A stretch of DNA of 64,000 bases, from contig CAUVXJ010000042.1 in assembly GCA_963555925.1 (NCBI GenBank), forward strand, positions 70,259 to 134,258, in the 5' to 3' direction. The notes under the pieces are model-generated. The model was not told the DNA's origin. It did no database searches and was given only the letters and a program-made list of their open reading frames with translations. Of this stretch, positions 43,325 to 51,573 are shown one piece after another. A program made the position numbers and the translations under genes. Position 1 is the first letter of the stretch; each line of letters starts with the position of its first letter. The DNA comes from Protofrankia sp963555925. GTDB taxonomy: Bacteria; Actinomycetota; Actinomycetes; Frankiales; Frankiaceae.

Positions 43325-43546
43325 ATGTCCGACGTGCTCATTCGTGACGTACCCGATGACGTGCTGGCTGCCGTCGAGGCTCATGCCGCCAGGCTCGGCC
43401 TATCTCGCAACGAGTACCTTCGCCGACAGCTCGCCCAGGACGCGGCGCGCTCGGTAGTTCTGGTGACTGTGGACGATCTGCGCTGGTTCAGTGCCGCGTT
43501 TCGTGATCTCGGCGACCCCGAGGTTATGCGGCAGGCTTGGACGTGA
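43325..43546 (+). CDS. VapB-type antitoxin (second TA pair)
   Basis: 73 residues. The RHH-type N-terminus (VLIRDVPDDVLAAVEAHAAR then LGLSRNEYLRRQL) is followed by a toxin-binding tail (LRWFSAAFRDLGDPEVM) typical of mycobacterial-type VapB. ATG at 43325 has GGAGG nine bases upstream. The stop overlaps the toxin GTG by four bases, so they are one operon. Confidence 0.88.
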   Translation: MSDVLIRDVPDDVLAAVEAHAARLGLSRNEYLRRQLAQDAARSVVLVTVDDLRWFSAAFRDLGDPEVMRQAWT

Positions 43547-43968
43547 CCACCACGACCGAGACGCGGCGTTGGCTTGTCGACAAGTCTGCCCTCGTCCGGT
43601 TGAGCGAGAGTCCCGATGCCGACCTGTGGCTGTCCCGTATCCAGCGAGGTCTGGTCCGTATCACGACGGTCACGATCCTGGAGGTTGGCTTTTTTGCGAG
43701 ATCCGTTGATGATCTTCGTGTCAGGTTGCGCCGGCCGCCGGTGTCGGCGATGCCCGTCGAGAACGTGACGCCCCGGATCGAGTCCAGGGCCGTGGAGGTC
43801 CAGGAGCTGCTTGCCGGCGTTGGGCACCATCGTGCGCCGTCTGTTCCCGATTTGATCATTGCTGCGACGGCCGAGCTGGCCGGGCTTGTGGTGCTGCATG
43901 TCGACAAGGACTTCGAGTTGATCGCCGCGGTCACCGGGCAGCCCACCGAGCGGCTCCGCCTGTCGTAG
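43543..43968 (+). CDS. VapC-like PIN toxin (second TA pair)
   Basis: 141 residues from GTG 43543 (GTGA overlap with the antitoxin); a TTG at 43537 is the only other choice. PIN acidic residues are seen in WLVDKSALVRL, TILEVGF, VPDLIIAATAELAG, and LHVDKDFELIA. The pattern matches VapC proteins of the tRNA/rRNA-cleaving class. All core positions are present, so the toxin appears active. Confidence 0.88.
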   Translation: MTTTTETRRWLVDKSALVRLSESPDADLWLSRIQRGLVRITTVTILEVGFFARSVDDLRVRLRRPPVSAMPVENVTPRIESRAVEVQELLAGVGHHRAPSVPDLIIAATAELAGLVVLHVDKDFELIAAVTGQPTERLRLS

Positions 43969-44286
43969 CGGCCTGTGGGGTACCAGAAGTCGGCTTGGTC
44001 CTGTGAGCTGGGGTGCTGTGACGGCCTGGCTGTCGGCATGATGGTCGGCTATGTCGGTGCGTCTGCTCTATTCGATCTTTGTTCGGGTGTGTGGCTGGCT
44101 GGTTCTGCTCGGCCGTTCGTCGGCGTCCAAGGACCTGGAGTTGCTGGGGGTCTGACAGTATAACGGCGGTGACAGGCCCCAACGCTGGGCTCGGCTGGTG
44201 GTGGGCCGACCCGCCGGCGGGCTATGTGCTTGTCTTCTACGCCGTGCGTGAGGTTCGGGGAATCGTCACCGCCGATCGCTGACTCA

Positions 44287-44376
44287 TCATGTGCACCGGC
44301 AGCCCCGGTCCGCCAAGTCGCCGAGAGCGGGGAATCCGGTCCGGTCGGCAAGCTCGGAGATGCGGTACTCGCTCAT
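44287..44376 (-). pseudogene. MerR-family regulator stub
   Basis: The 29-codon frame MSEYRISELADRTGFPALGD is the start of a MerR (CueR/ZntR-like) helix-turn-helix, then switches to unrelated residues and stops. Intact proteins are 110-270 residues. A well-formed MerR-type promoter still lies upstream, so the control region outlived the gene. Confidence 0.65.
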
Positions 44377-44383
44377 GGCCGCG

Positions 44384-44416
44384 ACCGTAAACCTTCAAGT
44401 CGCCTGGAAGGTCAAG
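44384..44416 (-). promoter_or_regulatory. MerR-type promoter with dyad between -35 and -10
   Basis: On the minus strand, CTTGAC starts a dyad (ACCTTCCAG...CTTGAAGGT) that fills an overlong spacer of about 19 bp before a TTACGG/TACGGT -10 region. This is the architecture recognised by MerR metal and redox sensors. Confidence 0.65.
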
Positions 44417-44458
44417 CGACGGCAGCCAGGAACCTTAATAGTCGCGCCGGGTTGCCTG

Positions 44459-45595
44459 TCAGCTGGTGTATGGATTCCTCAGGGTCATGGGCGTGCGCGC
44501 GATGTCAAGTGCCGGCTGAGGGAAGCGGGGGCCTGCCGTGTAGTAGCGGGCCCGAGTTCGGCCGACCGGTTCCAGGAGTTGGGCGGTGGTGAGGTCGCGG
44601 AGGTCGCGTTGCGCCTGCTGCAGGCTCAGGCCCTCGGCGTGCTCGTAGCGTGAGCGGCGGACGCGTCCAGCCATGGCCACGTCGTGCAGGGCGGTCACCA
44701 CTCGTTCGTCCAGACCGGTGGTCTCGGCGTATTCGGAGAGTGCGCCCCATACCCGCCCGGAGCGGTCGAGTCGGCCTTGAACGGTCTGGGCCTGCTGGTG
44801 GTAGGCGGTCAGGTTGAAGCGGATCCAGCTGGAGACGTCCTGGTCGGGACGGTACTTCGGGCCTCGATCGGTGAGTTCGCGATAGTACTCCCAGGTGTTG
44901 CCGGGGCGGCCGAGCCACGCCTCGATGGATGAGAGCTCCGGCGCCAGGACGCCTTCGCGGGCGATCATGAGCGTCTGCAGCGAGCGGGACATCCGGCCGT
45001 TCCCGTCGGCCCAGGGGTGGATGGACACAAGGTGTAGATGTGCCATAGCTGCTCGCACCAGCAGGTGGGTGCCGTTGTCGGCGTTGAGCCAGTCGACGAG
45101 TTCCTTCGTCAGCGCGGGGACGACATCGGCGCCCGGGGCAGTATAGGCCGCGATGCTGGGGTCGCGGGCGTCGGTGACGTAGACGGGGCCCCGGCGCCAC
45201 CGACCGGCCGGCTTGCGCACGGTGTGACGGTGGCCTTGCAACATCCAGTGCAGAGCGTTGAGTATGCCTTTGCTGTAGCTGAAGTCCTCGGCATCGTGGA
45301 GCGTCTGGATATACGTCATCATCCGCTGATAGGCGAGGGTCTCCTCGCGGTTCTCGTCCGAGATCTCGACATCTCGCTCGCCATCCATCAGATCCTCGAC
45401 GTCGATCGTGGATACCTTGAAGCCCTCGATGGAGTTCGAGGCTGCGACGGCATCGGCGGTCAGGAACTTCCGGAGCCCTTCAGTCCATTTCGATGGCGTG
45501 GTCTGGATTTGGTGCCGCAGTGCATCCCGCATGCCGTCGATCTCGCTGAGCACCTGATCGTCGGCAGGTCTGAGGACCGGAGTGGGGTAGAGCAT
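44459..45595 (-). CDS. Fic-domain AMP transferase-like protein
   Basis: 378 residues. The Fic motif HPWADGNGRMSR is intact, including the catalytic His. A Fic-type N-terminal domain with ASNSIEGFKVS (the usual S/T-x-x-x-E-G inhibitory-type helix) precedes it, and a C-terminal winged helix (LSLQQAQRDLRDLTTAQLLE) follows. Such proteins attach AMP or similar groups to targets and are often self-inhibited. ATG at 45595 is chosen because a -35/-10 pair places the transcript start at that base (leaderless); frames starting at 45622 and 45652 are open but upstream of that point. Confidence 0.88.
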   Translation of the reverse strand: MLYPTPVLRPADDQVLSEIDGMRDALRHQIQTTPSKWTEGLRKFLTADAVAASNSIEGFKVSTIDVEDLMDGERDVEISDENREETLAYQRMMTYIQTLHDAEDFSYSKGILNALHWMLQGHRHTVRKPAGRWRRGPVYVTDARDPSIAAYTAPGADVVPALTKELVDWLNADNGTHLLVRAAMAHLHLVSIHPWADGNGRMSRSLQTLMIAREGVLAPELSSIEAWLGRPGNTWEYYRELTDRGPKYRPDQDVSSWIRFNLTAYHQQAQTVQGRLDRSGRVWGALSEYAETTGLDERVVTALHDVAMAGRVRRSRYEHAEGLSLQQAQRDLRDLTTAQLLEPVGRTRARYYTAGPRFPQPALDIARTPMTLRNPYTS

Positions 45596-45601
45596 GCATC
45601 G

Positions 45602-45630
45602 ACGATAGATTGACGTAGTCATCACGTCAA
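45602..45630 (-). promoter_or_regulatory. Promoter and TTGACGT dyad for the Fic gene
   Basis: On the minus strand TTGACG and TATCGT are separated by 17 bp. The -35 element lies in an inverted repeat TTGACGT-N7-ACGTCAA. The predicted start is the A of the ATG, giving a leaderless message. Confidence 0.55.
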
Positions 45631-45755
45631 GCCAGGCAGAGATACCGCTCACTGAAGATCATAATCCGGTCGGAGATCTCCGTGCTGACCGGCGGTCGTC
45701 CCAGGCCGCGGTGCGCGCAGGCCGGCGTGCCCTGGCCGACGGAGAGGACTGGTGA
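45609..45755 (+). pseudogene. MazE-like antitoxin, N-terminus lost
   Basis: The last 17 codons (SSQAAVRAGRRALADGEDW) match the C-terminal toxin-binding tail of RHH-type antitoxins paired with MazF, and the stop overlaps the mazF GTG as GTGA. No ribbon-helix-helix part is present and no start codon other than ATT exists in the frame. Upstream DNA is the Fic promoter, so the antitoxin was cut by rearrangement. Confidence 0.5.
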
Positions 45756-46093
45756 TCACTCGTGGCGATGTTCACTGGGTCGATCTTGGCGAGGCGGAGG
45801 GTAGTCGCCCAGCCAAGCGCCGCCCGGTGCTGGTCGTCCAGTCCGCGTCCTACAACGCGAGCCGGTTGGTTACGGTCATCGCGGCCGTCATCACATCGAA
45901 CACCGCGCTGGCCACCATGCCCGGCAACGTTTTCATCCCCGTTGCTGTGACCGGTCTGCAGTGCGACTCCGTAGTCAACGTGACCGCCATCGTCACTCTC
46001 AACAAGGGCGAGCTCGGGCGCGCCGTCGGCGCTGTACCGGAGAGCCTCATGCGAGATGTAGACCGGGGACTGCGTCAGGTTCTCGCGCTCTGA
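45752..46093 (+). CDS. mazF: MazF-family mRNA interferase toxin
   Basis: 113 residues. The fold markers ITRGDVHWVDLGEAEGSRPA then KRRPVLVVQ, SRLVTVIAAVITSN and the late Glu-containing strand are all present. MazF cleaves mRNA at short sequences. Its GTG overlaps the end of the apparently truncated antitoxin, so either a partner in trans controls it, or the tail peptide suffices, or it is poorly expressed. No internal lesion is seen. Confidence 0.88.
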   Translation: MITRGDVHWVDLGEAEGSRPAKRRPVLVVQSASYNASRLVTVIAAVITSNTALATMPGNVFIPVAVTGLQCDSVVNVTAIVTLNKGELGRAVGAVPESLMRDVDRGLRQVLAL

Positions 46094-46212
46094 CGACGGT
46101 GAGCGCGGATCACACCAGCCGGGAGGAACACCGCCGGTTGACAAGTCGTCGCCGTCGGCGCCCTGAGTCCGTCGAGCCATCGACGGAGCCGGGTGTTCGT
46201 ATACAAGATCAA

Positions 46213-46258
46213 AGTGGGCCGTCAGGGGCTCGAACCCTGAACCCAGAGATTTAAAGAA
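46213..46258 (-). other. tRNA 3'-half (probable attachment-site relic)
   Basis: On the minus strand, CAGGGTTCGAGCCCCTG forms a perfect T-arm (5-bp stem, TTCGAGC loop), followed by ACGGCCCA, the 3' side of an acceptor stem plus discriminator. Bases before it (TTTAAATCTC) resemble an anticodon-arm 3' side, lysine-like. The 5' half and D-arm are absent. tRNA 3' halves are left behind by integrative elements. Confidence 0.6.
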
Positions 46259-46449
46259 CGTTGGAATACCTGCCGGAACATGCCCGCCCAAACCGGAGAA
46301 TGCCCGAATGCGCAGGCCGGGGCAATTTCAGATGCCCGAGGGTGTCGGGTGCTGTCGGTCTGGTTCGCAACGTCTGCACCCGCAATGAGCCCATAGCACC
46401 CATCGTTTCTCCGAATAGCAGACGATCATATGCGTTACTAACAGTTGTT

Positions 46450-46649
46450 CGATGAACCCAGCAGTGCGATGCCGATCGCAGGGAACCTTCCGCATATCCT
46501 GCCCGACGTCGATGCAGTTCTGCAAGATCATAACCGGTCTCGGTCTCCGCCGCCTGCCGATCCACCAGCTCGTCGGTCACCGGCACACCCTTCGACCTCG
46601 CCCCTCCTCCTTCCTTGATCGTCAGCGTGTCGCAGCACCGCTCGACCAT
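46450..46649 (-). pseudogene. CopG/RHH antitoxin N-terminal fragment
   Basis: The frame reads GVPVTDELVDRQAAETETGY then DLAELHRRR, the standard start of actinomycete RHH antitoxins (RPVTDELVDELAxEAExGYD...L-RR). The RHH domain that should follow is missing. The complementary C-terminal part of the same family survives at 58905-59097. Confidence 0.5.
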
Positions 46650-46830
46650 CCGCGGCGGCCGCGACGCTGCCGCCAACCGTGCCATGGCATAGACCGGATT
46701 CTCGTACCGGCGAAAAGGCCCAGGTCACAGCCCCGGAGGAGCGTCGGGCACCCGACGGACGGGGGTCGTGGTTGACGGCGCGGGCCGGGCGTGATTGACG
46801 CGCTGTACCGGTGCGGCCGAGGATATGTGT

Positions 46831-47061
46831 ATGGACCTTGGGCGGATCGCCGTTAACCATCAGGTCATGGGTGGTGTGCCCTGCGTTGCCGGCACCCGTG
46901 TCCCGGTGGCTACTGTCGTCGGTCTTGTGGCCAACGGGCTTACCACGGAGGGGATCGTGGCCGAGTACCCGCAGCTTGTCCCGGATGATGTGCAGGCGTG
47001 TCTGGGGTATGCGGCACGAGCCGTTGACGAGCGCGAGCTTCCGGTCCGGCTCACTGCGTGA
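46831..47061 (+). CDS. DUF433 antitoxin
   Basis: 76 residues with the DUF433 pattern: RIAVNHQVMGGVPCVAGTRV then PVATVVGLVANGLTTEGIVA, EYPQLVPDDVQACLGYAAR. These small winged-helix proteins are antitoxins for DUF5615 (PIN-like) toxins. ATG at 46831 has GAGG upstream. The stop overlaps the next GTG by four bases. All motifs are complete, although the toxin behind it is damaged. Confidence 0.85.
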   Translation: MDLGRIAVNHQVMGGVPCVAGTRVPVATVVGLVANGLTTEGIVAEYPQLVPDDVQACLGYAARAVDERELPVRLTA

Positions 47062-47237
47062 GATTCCTGTTTGATGAGTGCCTCCCCGCGCGCATGGCCG
47101 GGCTGCTTCGCGCCGCGGGCCATGACTGCTCACATGTGTACGAACTTGGGTTGGGTGGCCAGAGCGACGAACAGGTCATCGCACTGGCGGATCACGAGGA
47201 CTGGATTCTCGGATCCGCACTCGCCGCCTTCCGATGA
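47058..47237 (+). pseudogene. DUF5615 PIN-like toxin, truncated
   Basis: The 59 residues include the first acidic motif (RFLFDECLPARMAGLLRAAG) and the SDEQVIALADHEDW helix, then end at a premature stop. Intact members are about 100-120 residues and contain a second acidic cluster in TxDxDF after this point. The partner antitoxin is intact, so this pair has probably lost toxicity. Confidence 0.65.
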
Positions 47238-47394
47238 AGACCGGCGATTGAGCAGCGCCGGTCGGTTTCCGAAACTCGCCCATAGGCTCTGACCAGCGCA
47301 TCTGCCTCACTCGATGATTGACAGGCCTACCGCCGACTGGCGGCAGAAAAGCCGACGATTAAGCTACTCTACCTGGGAATCCGGAATATTTCGG

Positions 47395-47595
47395 CCGGGC
47401 CCGCTGCGAGGACCGCATCGGCGGTGCCAAGGGCACCGGCCTGCGCAATCTCCCATCGCCGGACGGCTCACCCGCCACGCCCGCCAGACCGTCCCGACAA
47501 CCTGCACCACCCCGAGCCGTGGACCGGCGCCCTGACCCGCGCGACAGACGGGACGACCCGTCACGCCCCCACAGGACAACTCAACATCAAAAATG
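47395..47595 (+). pseudogene. IS1380-family transposase C-terminal relic
   Basis: One frame gives CEDRIGGAKGTGLRNLP, matching the CED-RI-xKDTGLxNLP block of IS1380 transposases. About 25 codons later another frame gives LHHPEPWTGALTRA, like the final Trp-rich segment of the same proteins. The middle and terminal repeats are lost. Confidence 0.5.
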
Positions 47596-47999
47596 AGTAG
47601 GGATGATCCCACGAACCGGCCCAGCCACAAGGCGAAAGATCGAGGCTAAAACCCAAAGGCAGCCAGCTCGCTAACGAACAGATTACCCGGAACAAGGAAC
47701 ACAACGGGTGGCGGGCCATCGGGGAACACGGGACTCCTCACTCAAGACCATTTTCACAATGCTGCGTAACATCAGCAGCCACCCTCGGATGATCGGGAAG
47801 ATCGTCGCTGCCGCTCTCGCGCTCCCGCACATCGAACACGACTGAACCATCTGATCATTCGATTGCTCAAAGTGACAGATCATTACGCAGATAGGATCAC
47901 TTGTCGACGCTGCATCGCACCCCAGCCGTGCCAGAATCGACTGTCCGGTGCGAACATGGGCTTAGAATTGTTCCCCGAACCACCGCAAGGAGTGACGTG

Positions 48000-48974
48000 A
48001 TGGAGCGTGAGTTCGTCGAAAGTCTGCAGGCATACTACGAACTGCTTGCAGAGGATGCCGAGCGGGACGATAATTCGGTCGGACAGCAGCTTGGGCTCTC
48101 TATCGAGCAGAGCATCGTCGTCCGAAATTCCCTGATTCGGCTCGGCCTTCTCATTGAATCTCCGATCGCGTCGAGCGGCTGGTCCGTACTGTCGCCCGAG
48201 GCGGCAGCCTGCCGGCTCGTACAGGACCACAAGAACAAGGTTCAGTTTCTGACGGCAGAGATCGAGACGATGGAGGAGGACCTCAGTACTCTGGTCAACG
48301 AGTTCACGGTCCACGGACGACGAAAGGAAATAGAGAAGGTCGTCGGTATGACCCGGATAATGGCCGCATTGAATGACGCTGCACGGTTGACTCAGCGGGA
48401 GATGGCGACGATCCATCCGGGGCTGTCGCCCTCGCCGGAGGTGACGCAAGCCAATCTCGCTCGTCATCAAGATGTGTTGGCTCGCGGCGCAGCGGTCCGA
48501 GCTGTCTACCAGACGGCAACTCTCCGCCACTCTCATACAAGAAGCGATCTTGGAAATCAGGCCGCTCTTGGCGTCCAGGTGCGAACCGCTCAGCTGCTAC
48601 CATTGCGTCTCGTTCTCGTCGACGAGTTGGTGGCCGTAATGTTCGTGCCGGCGTCGCCCACCGCCTTGGTCGTTCGCAACGGTCCGCTCATCGCAGTTCT
48701 CCGGGACGTGTTCGAGCACGTCTGGACAACATCCGATCCGCCGCCGACTTCGACGCACCAGATAGCGGATGACGCACTCGCTAGGCCCATCGGGCAACAA
48801 TTGGAGATCCTGCGTCTCCTTGCCGCTGGCATGACGGACGAGGCCATCGCCAGGAAGATCGGCGTCTCGACCCGGACGATCCGGCGGCAGACTTCAGAGA
48901 TCATTGATCAACTTGACGCTGGCAGCCGCTTCCAGGCAGGCATCCTCGCGTCAAGGCTCGGCTGGGTCGACTGA
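48000..48974 (+). CDS. LuxR-type HTH regulator with TrmB-like N-terminus
   Basis: 324 residues. The first 65 form a winged-helix-like segment (LGLSIEQSIVVRNSLIRLGL then LIES), followed by a coiled-coil (KVQFLTAEIETMEEDLSTLV) and a ligand-binding-like middle. A C-terminal LuxR HTH (EILRLLAAGMTDEAIARKIG then VSTRTIRRQ) ends it. Actinomycete regulators of this layout often sit beside peptide natural-product or secretion genes; none is evident here. ATG at 48000 follows AAGGAG. Codon use is less biased than in neighbouring metabolic genes. Confidence 0.85.
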   Translation: MEREFVESLQAYYELLAEDAERDDNSVGQQLGLSIEQSIVVRNSLIRLGLLIESPIASSGWSVLSPEAAACRLVQDHKNKVQFLTAEIETMEEDLSTLVNEFTVHGRRKEIEKVVGMTRIMAALNDAARLTQREMATIHPGLSPSPEVTQANLARHQDVLARGAAVRAVYQTATLRHSHTRSDLGNQAALGVQVRTAQLLPLRLVLVDELVAVMFVPASPTALVVRNGPLIAVLRDVFEHVWTTSDPPPTSTHQIADDALARPIGQQLEILRLLAAGMTDEAIARKIGVSTRTIRRQTSEIIDQLDAGSRFQAGILASRLGWVD

Positions 48975-49239
48975 TCCCCGACCGGTCGAAGCGACATCTA
49001 TGGCAGCCGGTCTGATCCGCTACCGGGTAGGACTCCGCCTGGCGTCAGTGCACTGCGCCTGTCCGGTAGCGGACGGGTCCGGAGCCGGCAGGACGGATAG
49101 GTAGCCATCGTCACGATATGGCATGACAATCATTCTTGTAATATTTGCGAAATCCGACGTGCGGGTCGGCTGGCGTCTCCTCCGTCGATGTCGCCAGCCC
49201 TGCCGGCCGCTACCAGCAGTCGCGAACCACCCAGCCACC

Positions 49240-49637
49240 NNNNNNNNNNNNNNNNNNNNNNNNNNNNNNNNNNNNNNNNNNNNNNNNNNNNNNNNNNNNN
49301 NNNNNNNNNNNNNNNNNNNNNNNNNNNNNNNNNNNNNNNNNNNNNNNNNNNNNNNNNNNNNNNNNNNNNNNNNNNNNNNNNNNNNNNNNNNNNNNNNNNN
49401 NNNNNNNNNNNNNNNNNNNNNNNNNNNNNNNNNNNNNNNNNNNNNNNNNNNNNNNNNNNNNNNNNNNNNNNNNNNNNNNNNNNNNNNNNNNNNNNNNNNN
49501 NNNNNNNNNNNNNNNNNNNNNNNNNNNNNNNNNNNNNNNNNNNNNNNNNNNNNNNNNNNNNNNNNNNNNNNNNNNNNNNNNNNNNNNNNNNNNNNNNNNN
49601 NNNNNNNNNNNNNNNNNNNNNNNNNNNNNNNNNNNNN
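49240..49637. other. Assembly gap (398 N)
   Basis: The sequence before the gap (CCACCCAGCCACC) and after it (GGGTGGCTGGGGG) are near-reverse complements, suggesting that a repeat or palindrome broke the assembly. Confidence 0.95.
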
Positions 49638-49912
49638 GGGTGGCTGGGGGTCAGCGCGGCACGACCACCCCCACTCTCTCTTCGGCGATCCCGGTCCTGC
49701 TACGTCATCCGGAATGGTCCTGGGTTCCCCGCCGCCCCTACGACGAGCACGCGGCGCCGGTCCGCTGCGTGATCCTGCGTACCGGGGCGTGGTGCGCCGG
49801 CAGGTATATCGGCGGTTCCGACTCGGATCTTTCCCGAATCGGGAGTCCTCGTTCCTGGTCTACTTTGACAAAAAAGTTGAACACGAGATGAATTCTGTGG
49901 GTCAACGTTGAG
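49638..49912 (+). other. Fragment after gap, possible 3' end of a gene
   Basis: Three frames run through to stops. One reads AIPVLLRHPEWSWVPRRPYD then EHAAPVRCVILRT, which looks protein-like. No family was recognised, and the 5' part is in the gap. Confidence 0.25.
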
Positions 49913-50022
49913 ATGAAAAGAGATGCTTGTGTTCGCCGGAGAAGGATCAACCACTACTGCGTAGGCCATCCGGTACGGGCATGTAGGCTCTGGTTCTGTA
50001 ATGAACCCAATATGCCGACCGT

Positions 50023-50051
50023 CCTGGTGGGTGCAGCCCACCAGGCTTTTT
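50023..50051 (+). terminator. Rho-independent terminator 14 bp before a start codon
   Basis: CCTGGTGGG-TGCAG-CCCACCAGG is followed by CTTTTT. The 9-bp perfect stem plus U-tract is classical, and it stands directly before the PstS-like start codon at 50065. Confidence 0.8.
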
Positions 50052-50064
50052 CTGGGATGCGGAT

Positions 50065-51555
50065 ATGATTGGCGCGGTCACGGACAACATCGGCACCTTT
50101 CTCTCCGCCCTGGGCCTTTGCGGGGCGCTGGCTGGTTGGCTGCTGGACCGGTTCGTGGGGCAGCGGCGGCGGGTCACCTACCGGGTCCATCTCGACGCCC
50201 CAGTGGGCGTGACGCCAGCATCGGCCGGCCAGTTGGTCGATATCGAGTTGCGCCGCGACGGCAATGTCGTGCCCGAGGGCAGGTTGGCGTTGGTACGGGT
50301 GAAAAACGCCGGGCGGCTCGACGTCAGCCGTGCCGACGTGGAAAACCCGCTTACGTTCACCTTCGCCAATCGGACGGTTCTCGGGGTAGACCTCGTCGAG
50401 GCGAAGCCGTCGACGCTTCGAAACATGATCCTGCAGGATCCGGGCCTGCGGATGACCGGTACGCAGCTGGTCCTGCCGAAGTTCTCGCTGAACCGAGGGG
50501 ACGGCTTCAAACTGCTGATCCTATTATCCGGCGGGGAGGGCCAGGTCGTCGGAGAGGGTTTCATCCGGGGCGGCAAGCTGGAAAAGGACACCAAGCAGGT
50601 CGGCGTGCGCAGCGTCATCCTCGGCGGGATCTGTCTGGTGCTGTCCGGCCTGTTGCTCGGACTGCTGCTGATGCGCCACACGACGCACGACTCCGCGCCC
50701 TGCGCCGAAGGCCAGCTTCTCATCGAGGGTTCCAGCGCCTTCACGCCTCTCGTCGAGCGGATCGCCGATACTTACCACGACACCTGCGGCAATGCCCATG
50801 TCTCGGTTCGGGGCAACGGCAGTCTGGTCGGTGTCCGCGACCTCGCGACCGCAGGTGAGACAAACGCGGACGGGACTGCTGTCCAGATGGCCGTGTCGGA
50901 CGGTCCGGCGCCGGCCGAGTTCCAGTCGCTGGTGCCCCACCCGATCGGGATCGTCGTCTTCACCATGGTCCTGAACAGATCGACAGGCCTGCACGATCTC
51001 ACCGTCGGCCAGGTCCGCGACGTCTACACCGGTCGGGTGACGAACTGGAATCAGCTCGGCGGGGCCGACCTGCCGGTCCGCCTGATCAGCCGAGGCTCGG
51101 AGTCGGGCACCCGGGGAGCGTTCGAACGGCGTGTCCTGAAGGGTCATGAGCTCGCCGTGTCCTCGGACGACTGCCTCACCAAGGACCGCGACTCGTCAGC
51201 CGCCGTGATCCGGTGCGAGATCGGTGACACCGCGGCACTCCTGCAGGCGGTCGATCGCACCCCCGGCGCAGTCGGCTACGCCGAGCTGTCCGCCACCGCC
51301 CGGTACGCGAACATCGACCGGGTCAAACTCGACAGCTGGGACGCCGACATCACGACCGTCCAGCAGAAAAATTATCCGTTCTGGGAGGTCGAGTACTTCT
51401 ACACCCACGGCACGCCTGCCGGTGACACGCTGGCCTCGGCCTTCCTGCGGTATTTGGCCCTAGACGTAGCCAAGAACATCCTGCGCGGCGCAGGCTACAC
51501 ACCTTGCGTCGATCGCGACCAGAACCTTATGAATACCCAGTGCCGGACCGGATAG
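50065..51555 (+). CDS. Membrane-anchored PstS-like substrate-binding protein
   Basis: 496 residues. Helix 1 (about 10-28) and helix 2 (about 193-213, VILGGICLVLSGLLLGLLLM) bracket a 160-residue beta-rich domain. A PstS-type binding domain follows: LLIEGSSAFTPLVERIADTY at about 220, GRVTNWNQLGG, and the anion motif SRGSESGTRGAF near 343. Ordinary PstS proteins are lipoproteins of about 370 residues without the beta domain, and the rest of a pst operon is absent. It may sense or capture an anion rather than feed a transporter. Confidence 0.78.
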   Translation: MIGAVTDNIGTFLSALGLCGALAGWLLDRFVGQRRRVTYRVHLDAPVGVTPASAGQLVDIELRRDGNVVPEGRLALVRVKNAGRLDVSRADVENPLTFTFANRTVLGVDLVEAKPSTLRNMILQDPGLRMTGTQLVLPKFSLNRGDGFKLLILLSGGEGQVVGEGFIRGGKLEKDTKQVGVRSVILGGICLVLSGLLLGLLLMRHTTHDSAPCAEGQLLIEGSSAFTPLVERIADTYHDTCGNAHVSVRGNGSLVGVRDLATAGETNADGTAVQMAVSDGPAPAEFQSLVPHPIGIVVFTMVLNRSTGLHDLTVGQVRDVYTGRVTNWNQLGGADLPVRLISRGSESGTRGAFERRVLKGHELAVSSDDCLTKDRDSSAAVIRCEIGDTAALLQAVDRTPGAVGYAELSATARYANIDRVKLDSWDADITTVQQKNYPFWEVEYFYTHGTPAGDTLASAFLRYLALDVAKNILRGAGYTPCVDRDQNLMNTQCRTG

Positions 51556-51573
51556 GGCAGGACTACGACTGTT

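Noticed and set aside
47640..47999. Possible gene between the IS1380 relic and the LuxR regulator
   Set aside because: Short frames only, no family features and no ribosome site.
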